Part shown: positions 54,198 through 64,000 of the stretch, one piece after another | Layout: each line of letters begins with the position of its first letter | Numbering within the stretch: the first letter of the stretch is position 1 | NCBI RefSeq assembly: GCF_030253575.1 | Contig: NC_080557.1 | Coordinates: 43,166,501-43,230,500, forward strand | Reading direction: 5' to 3' | DNA from: Rhododendron vialii | Lineage: Eukaryota > Streptophyta > Magnoliopsida > Ericales > Ericaceae | Length of the DNA stretch: 64,000 bases | Position numbers and translations under genes: made by a program | Notes under the pieces: model-generated | Told to the model about the DNA's origin: nothing | The model's input: only the letters and a program-made list of their open reading frames with translations | Database searches by the model: none

Positions 54198-55090
54198 TTT
54201 TCTTCTTACTTTTTGAGCATACTCTCTTATTTGGGTTTAGATTTTATGGAACTTTAATTGAGAGTTGCCGGGTTTGATTTGTATTTCATCTCTAAACCAA
54301 GGGTTTTCTTATCCCATGAACGATGATTTCTATTATGTTACTACTATGTTGATTCAGTGATTTTTCTGAAACTTTAATTTGGAGTTGTTGATTTTGTTTG
54401 TATGGTTGGACAATTGATCGCTCGAACAATGCCTTCAGACACAGGTATGCACTAGTAGGCATATATAATAGTGTATATATATTCTCTTTCATTTATTACG
54501 GAGTATTTGTTTGTATGAAAAATCTAAGTTTGAAACACGCCATAAATCCTTCATTAATTGTTTTTGAAAGATTTTTTGTTTAGGATAGAAATACCCCCAA
54601 TTAAAGGTCTTGTATGAATATACTTTTTGTGCATAAGTAGAGTGGCAATACTTTTCGTTAGTTTTTGAATTTTTTTTGGATTAATCATTCCTCTCGACAA
54701 GAGAAGTCTATAATAAAATACAAAATTATGACCAAAAGTAAAAAAAAATCAGTAAAGACGAAAAAAATATAAAATAGCTGTCATTTGGAGCTTAAGTGTC
54801 GTCTTATTTAAATTTTTTCAACCCCAATCCATATTTTTGTACTTCTCCGATCCGTTTCGTCGAGAAAAATTACTACGAAAAACGAAACAAAAAATTACAA
54901 AATATAAAAAATACTGAAATAAGTTCCAAATTTGTAGTATAAATTTAAAAGAAGGCAGCCTTTATTGAGATGGTGTGTGGGTTGACGTTTAGTGCGTCAT
55001 ATCCCAACAAATTTAGAGGACCACTGAGCATGTGCTGCCCTCCATCATTATCAATCACGGACTCACTCCACCTGTTCCCTTTATCATGAG

Positions 55091-55475
55091 TAATGCTACA
55101 TACACAGCAAAAGTGCACAGATTTTGTGCACAGATTTTTTGTGGGGCCCATTACAGGTCTCACACAAATAATTCGAACCGTTCATTAAATGTAAAACATT
55201 TTTTCAAGGGCCCCTGCAAAAAATCAGCTCAATCCAATACTTATAGGTGCTCGATTCAATTATTTAACTTTTCATTCGAATTTCAGGATAATGAAAAGTT
55301 AGATGATTGAATCAAGTATTTATAGGTATCGGATTGAGCTGATTTTTTGCGGAAGCCCTTGAAAAATGTTTTACATTTAATGAACGGCTTGAATTATTTG
55401 TGTGGGACCCGTAGTGGGCCCCACAAAAAATCTGTGCACAAAATCTGTGCACTTTTGCTGTGTATGTAATCATTA
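55091..55475. mobile_element. 385-bp foldback MITE
   Basis: Long, nearly perfect arms: left TACATACACAGCAAAAGTGC then ACAGATTTTGTGCACAG, GTGGGGCCCA, AAAAAATCAGCTCAATCC; right the same inverted (GGATTGAGCTGATTTTTTGC ... GCACTTTTGCTGTGTATGTA). Copy A of the duplication lacks it (CTCCCTTTAATTATTTTCC at about 45,755). A further 180 bp to its right (55,476-55,655) belongs to another MITE family seen at 14.6 and 20.5 kb. Confidence 0.85.
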
Positions 55476-55991
55476 TCAAAAATTCAAAAGGAATACTTAT
55501 CGATATCCGTTGGAGCTGATTTTTTACAGGGTTTCATAAAATAATATTTAAAAATTTATAGATATTTTTTTAAATTTTTTCGGAACCTGAAATGGGGCCA
55601 AACGTATTTTTCTCTGCGTGATTCTCTGCAAATTGTCTATGCGGATAGCAGAGCTGTTAATTATTTTCCGGTACTGTTCCTTTTCTTTCTTAATTAATAC
55701 TGAAAAAGTGATTTCCCCTTTCTTTTTTTTTTTTTAATACTTCGGAATATGAAAAAGTGATTTCCGAGGATACGAGTACTCTCATACAAGGTACTCCTTG
55801 CACTGCCATGTTTGTTTTCATTTTCATTTTCTTATTCATAGTTGAAAACAACAAAGTATTAACTGGTACAATTTTTATTTTTTATTTGATTCAAATGGTT
55901 ATGGGGAATTTCTTCCCCTCAGCGTTATCATCATACAAATTACTACAAACTATGCTCAACGCAGTTTTAGGAATAGAAGTAGTAGTAGTAA

Positions 55992-56342
55992 GGCTCCGTT
56001 CCAGAAACCTTCTTAAAAATTAAGTACTTATTTTGGAATTTCTCAAAGAAAAATAAGAAGGGTTATTCCAGAAAACTCAAATAAGCAGCTTATTTCACAT
56101 TTTCAAACTAAAAAATAACGTAAATGAAAAATAATTTTTCAATTTTTTTTTGCACCGTATTAAAATCTCAATGAGATCTATCAAATAAGATCCATATTGA
56201 TAGAAAAATTATTTGCGTAAACACATAATTTTTGAGCTTAAAGTTGCCTTAACCAAAAAATAAGTACTTACTTATTATTTTGTGGAACAAGCCTTATTAT
56301 TGAACAAAAAATAAGAACTTATTCAAGTTCTGGAACGGGGCC
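55992..56342. mobile_element. Tourist-like MITE with TAA duplication
   Basis: Begins GGCTCCGTTCCAGAAACC and ends TTCTGGAACGGGGCC, flanked by TAA (55989-55991 and 56343-56345). At 351 bp it is longer than the 238-bp copy at 827: a second TTATTCCAGAAAACTC start near 56,070 suggests one copy nested in or fused to another. Confidence 0.8.
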
Positions 56343-56345
56343 TAA

Positions 56346-57045
56346 TACTAACAACCGAAGCTGTTTTGCTAGAAATGTAAACTAGCTGACATATTCGCGC
56401 ACAAACGTTGACACGATTTCCCCGTAAATATGTTCACTTTCTTCACTTCCCAGCTTCTGGAGCAAGCAATAACCTGCAAACACACAAAAACATCGCTAAT
56501 AAGTTCATGATTCTGTACTTTGTCGTCTTCCAAGAGTTTTGCTAGTATTAAAGTTTAATTTTGATATTTGTATCGCAACCCACGAGTTGCTCCTCCTCTG
56601 GATTTTGACTTTTTTCTTCTTCTAGCAATAAACTTCAATCATTCCGCCATTAACTTTATGAAAAATTAGAAAACACCCGTGATAAATGATACTATTCTGA
56701 ATAGATTTTTGAGATATAAAAAGCACTCCCTCCGTCCCATTCATGAAACCAAAATTTGAATTAATGGTTTGTTTCAACCAGTGAAATTGGAAAAAAAAAT
56801 TTTAACTACAACTTTTACCCAATTTCTTTTGATAATATCTAAATTTTAGCACTTTAAGTTTAAAAAAAAAAAGAGATGTTAAAGTTGATTTTTTTCCCCT
56901 TCTGATTGAGACAAATCAATAATTCGAAAAATTTAATGCTAATTTAACAAATACGAAAAAAATTTGAATATTCATAAACAGAAAAAAAAAAATCTTTATT
57001 TTTTTGGGGAAACTGGCCTTCCCAACCCGAGAAAAAACCGGATTT
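56346..57045. other. Intergenic DNA with a Stowaway-like relic
   Basis: CTCCCTCCGTCCCAT at about 56,727 is a typical Stowaway terminus, but no matching right end is present. No gene is seen. Confidence 0.45.
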
Positions 57046-57046
57046 T

Positions 57047-57498
57047 AACTAGGCCTGGGTAACAGGTCGTGTCGGATCGTGTTAGTTGGGTTTATGTCAC
57101 AAATCACTCAACCTGAACCCAACCCAACCCATTTAGAATTCGCGTTTCTCGAGTCGTGTCATTTTCGTGTTTCGTGTCAGAAATGCTCAACCCTAACCGG
57201 TTAACTTCGTGTCCGGCTCGTGTCGTGTTATCGTGTCTGTTGCCCAACTCTATATAGAATTATAGATATACCATATATTATGTATATACGTTCGTGTTAA
57301 TGGGTGACATGATTAGTAACCGTGTTAGTCGTGTCAATTTCGTGTCTCGCGTGTTCAACCCGAACCCAACCCATTTAGAATTCGTGTTTTCGAGTCGTGT
57401 CATTCGCGTTTCGTGTCAGAAATGTTCAACCCTAACCCGCTAACTTCGTGTTCGGTTCGTGTCGTGTTATCGTGTCTCGTGTACGTTGCCGGGCTCTA
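57047..57498. repeat. CGTGTC-rich dispersed repeat upstream of the UCP gene
   Basis: Two similar halves: GAACCCAACCCATTTAGAAT, then CGAGTCGTGTCATT, then AGAAATGCTCAACCCTAACC in the left half and AGAAATGTTCAACCCTAACC in the right. The block TCGTGTCGTGTTATCGTGTC follows in both. Outer ends GCCTGGGTAAC and GTTGCCGGGC are roughly inverted, so it may be a MITE. It ends only about 100 bp before the UCP start codon. Confidence 0.55.
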
Positions 57499-57599
57499 AA
57501 TTTTTAACCATCATCTCCGTTTAGAGTCAAACTTACACCTGATATAAACTCACTCTTCACCATCATCTCGCCCTTTACTCCAATCGCTTACGCCCACCA

Positions 57600-60500
57600 A
57601 TGGCGGATCCCAGGCAAAATACGGAGATCTCATTCGCCGGAACTTTCGCCAGCAGCGCTTTCGCCGCTTGTTTCGCCGAGGTATCCCTCCCACACACGCT
57701 TCAATTTCCAGTATCTCCTTATACAATCCAGTACATTTTAGTTAATAATTGACTCACCATTTTAGTGCATTCTGAATTCGACCGGTGGAGGATTTTGACT
57801 TGTTGATAATAGTGTTGTGAGCTACACAGTGCTGTGTATTTTGCCGTCATTAAGACGATTCTGGGTCGATTTTTCCTAAGTAATTGTTATGGTAGCAGCA
57901 CAATTGGTATGCGCATAGACGTCATCACGTCAATTTGTTTCCATTTACGAGTTGGGGAAACTGATTCTATGCATAACAGTCACGAAAGTGTGGATTGTGG
58001 CAGCAAGTTTTATTTTTTATTAGATTTCGGCAATGATACGGGACAAAGTGAGAACTGTTATGCCAAAATACGGGCTTTACTGGATTGATATGGTATTTGT
58101 TTGGATCTCGAGTTTGTGGAGGGATTGCGGAGGGAAAATAAGATGTAAGGATTTCTCTCCACAAATTCTAACTGTGTTTCCCTTACATGCTATTTGCTTC
58201 TTGCGAATCTCTTCACAAAATCTCAATGAATCAAGGATTTGGTGAGGGACCAGGAAAGATAAAAGAAATACACCTTGAATTGTGGAGAAAATCCCTACAT
58301 TTTCTTTTCCCTCCACGAATCATCAAGTATCGCCATTTTTGTGCCTCTAATCCTCAATTATAATGCTAAACAGTCTTAAATACTTCTGATCTTTCATCCT
58401 TTCGTTCCTCTCTTTAGCATTATTGAGCAATTGTTGCCGTTATCACATCAGCATGAATATTCGATTTTCAGTGTGGTGATAAATCTGCATAAGTGGTTCC
58501 AAACAATTCTGAGCCCAATAAGAATGAGATTTTAATTTTTTTTTTTGAATTTGAATTGAAAAATCAGTTATTTCCAAGTCAAATGTAGAAGACAAACCAT
58601 TTTGGCATTTTGTTGTTTTTTTTCTTGCCGAATGCCGAGATATATGGTTGAATCACAGTGGGCGTAAATACATTTCTTTTGTGTTTGATATCACTGAAGA
58701 ATGTGACTGTCCTTAGCTATTGATTGGCATATTGCAGATTGGTTCTCATGAAATATATGAATCCTTTAATTTGTGCATATGAACTTTGTGCAGTTGTGTA
58801 CAATTCCTTTAGACACAGCTAAAGTTAGGCTTCAGCTCCAAAAGAAAACAAATGTAGAGGAGGGGGCAGGCGTTCCTAAATACAGGGGTATGCTGGGTAC
58901 TGTTGCTACTATTGCCAGGGAAGAAGGTTTAGTAGCGCTTTGGAAGGGCGTCGTACCTGGATTGCATCGTCAATTTTTGTATGGTGGCTTAAGGATTGCA
59001 CTATATGAGCCTGTATGTTTTGAATATTTTCTGTTCCATTGAGTCAGCTAATTTCTATGTCTTCAAGGTGATAGACTATTGTGTATAAGTGATTTCATGT
59101 TTTACAGGTCAAGGCCTTTTTAGTTGGCAGTGAGTACATTGGGGACGTTTCTTTATTCCAGAAGATACTTGCTGCTATGATTACCGGTGAGTGTTTTAGG
59201 TAACTGCTGCTTCTTTATTCTTCATGATAGTTGTTTTTTAATTGTTTACATGCACACTATAGCTTGCGACTTGCATCAACCCCTTCTCATGCTAGTTTCA
59301 TCACAAGAAGTTATTAACTAAACACGTTGACTGTCTCCTTCACTTCTAATTTTAAGTTGGTACTTGGACATCGAACAGGTGCTCTTGCAATTGCAGTGGC
59401 TAATCCAACTGATCTTGTAAAAGTTCGACTTCAAGCTGAAGGCAATCTGCTGCCTGGAGTGCCTAAGCGTTACTCTGGAGCCTTGAATGCTTATTACACC
59501 ATATTCAAACAGGTATGTATTTTTTTGGAAATATGGGTCCATCAAAATCTGTCGATCTTTCCCATACTTTTTTTAGTCTAACAAAATAGAAGTAGGAAGG
59601 ACTGGCAGCTTTGTGGACGGGGCTCGGGCCTAATATTGCACGCAATACTATTATAAATGCTGCAGAACTAGCAAGTTATGACCAAGTGAAACAGGTAACA
59701 TTATGATGCAGAGCCCATTGTTTTGCCTGAGTTATGTAATTGCATTTTTTTGATATCTGAATATTCTGCCCTATGTTGTCTCTGTCTGTGCAGACACTTC
59801 TGCAGATTCCTGGTTTCACAGACAGTGCTTTTACACATCTCCTAGCTGGTTTAGGGGCCGGGTTATTTGCAGTTTGTATCGGTTCTCCTGTTGATGTGGT
59901 AAGCATTTCCTTTCATTTTCTACTTCCTTGTACAAGCTAATTGATTAAGCACACTATAGCCTCGTTGGTAGTCGTGTATCAGCAGCAGGCTGTCTACTTA
60001 TTATCATGTGTGGACTCTTTTTCTGTCGGTTCGACGGTCAAGGGTGTCCGGGCCAGCTTATGCGCACCTTGACTAATCCCCTCCCGGTCCGGTCAAAGGC
60101 TGGCATCCATGCTGGGACTAGGGGATTCACAAGAAATTACTTTCTCGTGGCCTGGCCCCAAGAATCAAACCTTGGCCAATTGTGTGGGGAGCAAACCCAC
60201 TAACCAACTGAACTAACCCTTGGGGCTTCATGTGTAGACTTTGATTTGCTAGCTTTTGAAATATGGTGAAGCGTATGGAAGTCCGTATAAGTATGTAGTA
60301 GGAGGTGGAAATGTCATCTAATCATTTGAAACTAGACTAGACTTGGCCACGAAACGTACAAGGTTTTCGTCCAAAATGCTGTATCACTTGTTCCACTCAG
60401 GTTCTCACTCAGCAGGCTTTAAACTGAAATCTTTTAGGGTTCTATTCCAGGGAGCCTTTTTGTTTATTTGATTTGTTTGTACAATATTTTTGGGTTGAAC

Positions 60501-62457
60501 GTAGGCAATATGTTTTGAATCCATTCACTCTCAACAATCGGACATTTATTGGTCTCGGTTGCCCTAGGCTAAACTGTTCAGGTTGCCAGGCACTTGAATA
60601 TATCCTTTTTTGGGATTGAGAAAATGCATCTTAAAAACAAAGGAAATAATCATATCAAAACAAATGCTTCTAATTTTCTTTTTCCACTCACAGACTTTTC
60701 CAATCCACTTTTGACAAAATAACATAAATTATTGCTTTTATCTCTTATTGCTTTATAGAATAGGGGCCTCTGATGTTAAAAGGGGATCAAACAGTTAATT
60801 TCACATTTCTTTTTTCGTTCAAAAGTATATATTTCTAAGAAATTAGCTTCATTATGTTGACAGAGTTTCTGTATTTCGAGTGAACTTGATGAAAATCCAC
60901 ATCACCCGACAGAGAGACTCAATATACGTAAATATAGTTCTCCAAACTTATCAGATTGTCGCTAGTTAGTAGCTACTGTACTTATTCTGGGTATTGCATC
61001 ACAATCCATGCATGAACGGTTGTTTATATTCGTCAATGTCAATTTGTTGGAGTTGCTGGCGATGGCTATTCACTCAATGTCAGCTTGGATATCTGGTTAT
61101 TATGTTTTAGGTTAAATCCAGAATGATGGGAGATTCTATCTACAAAAGCACCTTAGACTGTTTCATCAGAACTTTGAAGACCGAGGTACAAGGTTTTTTT
61201 TTTTTTTGGTTTTTTCAGCTTTTAATCTGTCAGTGCGTTATGGAATCTACTGTGTCATTATTGCCCTCTACAATCTTAACATTGAGAGGACAACCAACAT
61301 TTCAAATTTCCTACAACATTGAAGGTCTACTTGATCCAGTCAGAAAATATTGTTAGCAGAGTTAAAACCATTCTTTTTGGACTATATGCCTTTTGTTTCT
61401 TCTTAGTGCTTGCATCATTTCACCTTCTTAATCACTCCAAATATGAGGCTTTTAGGTGAAGCAGTTCTCACTTCTCTTACCACGGATAGTGGCTTTCTTG
61501 TATCTTCATGCACAATAAAAGAAACTGATTGCTATTACATATGCTAACTTCTCATATGCCTGGTCAAAACAAATGACTCAACACTTTTTAACATGAGTTT
61601 GTTCATACTTATATCCAATGGTGTCTTCTTTATTAAGTTACAATGGTATGTCATATGTACCACTTGATTGCATGGAGTCACTTTTTGGTCTTGGGCTGTC
61701 GGGTTTGAGAATCCGTATTTGAAGATGAGATTGTTAGCTCCACAGTTAGTCGGAACTATTCCAGAATCCCATAGCCCTTTCCTGAGGGAAAATTTGAAAA
61801 TCCACCCTTCTATTTTCCTCATGTAGTTTTTTGTCCCTTCCTTGCAACTGAATTTTGACTTAGTCATAAAGACATGGTTCCAGTTCTGTACTACTCTTTC
61901 TGCTTCTTGCTACCTAAACTTGAACTTCAGTTCACTCATGCATCAGCTGACAACATGCTGCTAAGGGGGAAAAAAAATATGCGGGAATAACTCCTTCTAT
62001 CATATTGACTGCTGCTTTTTTGTTTCAGCAGTGCTTGTTTGGCTGTATTCACTGTTCTCAATTTTTCATGTTGGATTTGATGTTTGATTTAGTACTAAAT
62101 AAAAATTTGGTGTTGATTGAGGAGATACTGGTACAGACACTATCATCAAGCTCAATCAAGTAGTTACTAATTCTAGTTAACGCGCTGCAGGGACCCTTAG
62201 CCTTCTACAAAGGATTCATCCCAAATTTTAGCCGGATTGGAATTTGGAATGTTATCATGTTCCTGACTCTGGAGCAAGTAAGATATCTGGATTCTGTGAT
62301 TTTGACATATGTCCTCTAGCAAGAAATTTTTAGCAATTACGGCATGCTAAATTCATGCTATAGGAGAGGGTATTTTTGTTTTTCTCGGACTTGAAATTGA
62401 CAATCTTTCTTCTTTTGTTTGTAACAGGCCAAGAAATTCTTTGTAATAGCAGTTTAG
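57600..62457 (+). CDS. Plant mitochondrial uncoupling protein (mitochondrial carrier family)
   Basis: Inner-membrane carrier of the UCP/PUMP group, which dissipates the proton gradient or exchanges dicarboxylates and amino acids. Nine exons: 57600-57680, 58794-59012, 59108-59186, 59379-59512, 59596-59694, 59794-59898, 61111-61185, 62191-62277, 62428-62457; all GT-AG, giving 302 aa. The three carrier signatures are [25 protein letters not shown] and PVDVVKSRMMG, one per repeat. Typical plant UCP stretches include [43 protein letters not shown] and [14 protein letters not shown]. The nine-exon structure matches what I recall for Arabidopsis UCP1. Odd points: a one-residue gap in [10 protein letters not shown] and a short, unusual C-terminal KKFFVIAV. 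Intron 6 (1.2 kb) holds a SINE. Confidence 0.94.
60017..60227 (-). mobile_element. Au-type SINE in UCP intron 6, reverse orientation
   Basis: On the minus strand it reads GGGTTAGTTCAGTTGGTTAG (A box), GGTTTGATTCTTGGGG (B-box region) and the family tail GGGGATTAGTCAAGGTGCGC, AAGCTGGCCCGGACACCC, then an A-rich end. TCATGTGTGGACT (60004-60016) and TCATGTGTAGACT (60228-60240) flank it. This is the best-preserved SINE in the window. Confidence 0.85.
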
Positions 62458-63510
62458 ATGGAACCACATAAATTATCAAATTTGGCAATGGGGGTGCAGC
62501 TTTTGATTGCCATATGCCTTCTCATCTCTCAAACATTTTCATAGGAGCGGTACAAGTTCCCTTCTTCCATTAGGCTTTCCATTTCAAATCCAATAGTAAC
62601 AAGAAATTCAGGTCTTCGAACTTACGAAACAGACCTAAAGCTTGATATATTCAAAGGTTGCAGTGGAGCACACCCCCTTGTGTTGTACGAGCTGTTTTCA
62701 TCTCGGGTTATATCTAATGGAATCTACCATAATAAGCAGAAATGCTATTCCTGTTTAAAATGGGTGAGTTAGAAAGTCATTTGCGAGCATACAAAGTTAT
62801 ACGGCAGGTGACAAAAAGTCGGTTACAGGGGTTAAATTATTGATCTACATTCTACATTGGTGGATTCAATATATGTTTATTTGTAACAATACATTAGACG
62901 GAGTAATATTTCATGAGCAATGATGTAATTCCTCCATTGAAATTCTACTTGATCTCAAATCCATGATGTAGAATAATGCTTGAGAACACTGTACTGAATC
63001 TCCATTGAACTTCAATTCATATGGTATAGTTCAACTGCCCAGTACTTCAATTCAAACGATCAAGAATCGGGGCTGTCAATGCAAGCTTTTCTCTTACGCC
63101 CTCCCTTCCTGCAATTTTTGGAAGCACCTTTTGCAGTTAACCAGGAAATACATTATCCTCTGTAAGCTTTTGTCTTCTGAGAAATAATCAGAGCAGATTT
63201 CTGTTAACTGAAATCACCTCTCAAGCAAAGAAAATCATTGCCAATTCTAACAAATGGCAATTGTAATTTGCTGCATACTGACCCGACAATGCTTCACGCC
63301 TAGTGTACGAAAATACAGAGACTGGACGGTGCTGTTGAGGGCTGTGGCATCCGCCAGAAGTCCAGTCTCGGTTATGTCCACTGTTCATCTTTTTCCGCCG
63401 CTCATAAACTCCCTAGCCTTGGTACCTGAAGTTTGTTACTTTGATCATTATCAGCATCTGAAAGTGTAACATCCAAGTTCTGGATTGCTTTGTTAGCATT
63501 CAGGAAGTAG
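62458..63510. other. Convergent 3' flanks of the UCP and PPR genes
   Basis: About 1 kb between the two stop codons, presumably 3' UTRs and a short spacer. The two genes are transcribed toward each other. No other gene is seen; a short GACGGAGTAATATTTC relic lies near 62,898. Confidence 0.5.
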
Positions 63511-64000
63511 TCACCAAAAATCTTTACAGTTGCAACTACCATCCAAGAACCTGTGGTATCTGTTAACATCTCTCACAATAATCTCCCTCTCCACCACTCT
63601 ACTGATGTACTTAAAAGCCTCATGACAATCCCTACAAATCCTCAAATTCTTCACAATCCTCAAAGGCTTCCCTGGTGGTGCCGCTCCACTCACCAACCCA
63701 AAAGCCAATGCCAACTTCTCACTGTGGTACATTAGCGCTTCCTGTTTCTCTCTTTCCCCCACTTCGTGCAACATCTCCTCCCAACGCGGTACATAACCCA
63801 ACTTCCCAATCTCCTGAATCAACTCTGCCAACTTTGCATATATCTCCTCTGTCTTCTCGTGCCTCCGATCCGCAGCCAAAAATACATGAGCCTGTCCTTG
63901 CACTTCGATCCAACTCCTCCCCCCCTTTTTCCTCACCCTTCCATCTTTCATCAGCTTCCTTACTTCCTTAACCTCATCCCACCTTCCAGCACTCGCAAAT
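63511..64000 (-). CDS. PPR protein, DYW class, C-terminal part (cut by window end)
   Basis: Organelle RNA C-to-U editing factor: PPR repeats (outside the window) choose the site and the DYW domain deaminates. The visible 162 codons run in one open frame to the right edge, starting FASAGRWDEVKEVRKLM (end of the last PPR/E region), then KKGGRSWIEVQGQAHVF (E+/PG-box region). Next come the DYW domain with the zinc/catalytic HSEKLAL (His-Ser-Glu) and CRDCHE motifs, and the closing CNCKDFW, a DFW variant of the DYW ending. No intron is seen in this part. The start and PPR number are unknown. The methionine at 63,951 is internal, not the start. Confidence 0.93.
   Translation of the reverse strand, partial: FASAGRWDEVKEVRKLMKDGRVRKKGGRSWIEVQGQAHVFLAADRRHEKTEEIYAKLAELIQEIGKLGYVPRWEEMLHEVGEREKQEALMYHSEKLALAFGLVSGAAPPGKPLRIVKNLRICRDCHEAFKYISRVVEREIIVRDVNRYHRFLDGSCNCKDFW

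Larger units (their letters stand above)
52033..54455. mobile_element. Helitron (non-autonomous), with probable nested copy
   Basis: The 5' end is TCTATATAATATG and the 3' end CTAG (54452-54455), inserted between A (52032) and T (54456). The paralogous site in copy A reads CCCATAGCCATATAATAG uninterrupted (insertion point 45,084/45,085), a direct empty-site proof of both ends. No terminal inverted repeats or target duplication, as expected of Helitrons; no Rep/helicase coding is seen. A second, internal pair of ends suggests a nested copy (52,284-54,197). A Tourist-like MITE lies at 53,019-53,258. Confidence 0.82.

Overview
The window is nuclear DNA of a flowering plant, most likely a eudicot. 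It has GT-AG introns, long AT-rich intergenic DNA, many MITEs, Au-type SINEs and a Helitron. The genes are plant families: class I small heat-shock proteins, a family-1 UDP-glycosyltransferase, a DUF3527 protein, a DYW pentatricopeptide protein and a plant uncoupling protein. I cannot fix the species.

Layout. 0-6.4 kb: no host gene; a large compound foldback element at the very start and several MITEs. 6.4-14 kb: two intronless class I sHSP genes (+) that are tandem paralogues with conserved heat-shock promoters, flanking a two-exon UGT76-like glycosyltransferase (+). 14-23 kb: gene-free, packed with foldback MITEs and a three-unit tandem repeat with GA tracts. 23-28.9 kb: a DUF3527 gene (+) with a 2.6-kb leader intron. 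30.8-35.5 kb: a two-exon RING-CH membrane protein gene (-) with a 4-kb intron. 35.5-40.5 kb: gene-free. 40.5-55.7 kb: a direct tandem segmental duplication, each copy with a complete four-exon PCNA gene (-). 57.6-62.5 kb: a nine-exon mitochondrial uncoupling-protein gene (+). 63.5-64 kb: the C-terminal end of a DYW-class PPR gene (-), cut by the window edge.

The most notable finding is the PCNA pair. PCNA copy 1 (40,830-44,085) looks canonical. Copy 2 (46,936-49,924) has an open frame and intact splice sites but encodes 17 substitutions. These include Lys164 to Asn (the site modified by ubiquitin and SUMO), His44 to Gln and four changes in the interdomain connecting loop, plus a tail shortened by four residues. 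Its promoter is split: a foldback insertion separates the TATA box from the E2F-like and Site II motifs by about 1.1 kb. Another element sits 15 nt inside intron 1, and a Helitron lies further upstream. The unoccupied paralogous segment gives empty sites for these insertions, so they postdate the duplication.

A second theme is a set of three compound foldback elements (1-815, 48,426-49,590, 50,055-51,168). Their termini are unrelated, but they share one internal palindromic module. All calls are by eye; no alignment or database search was run.
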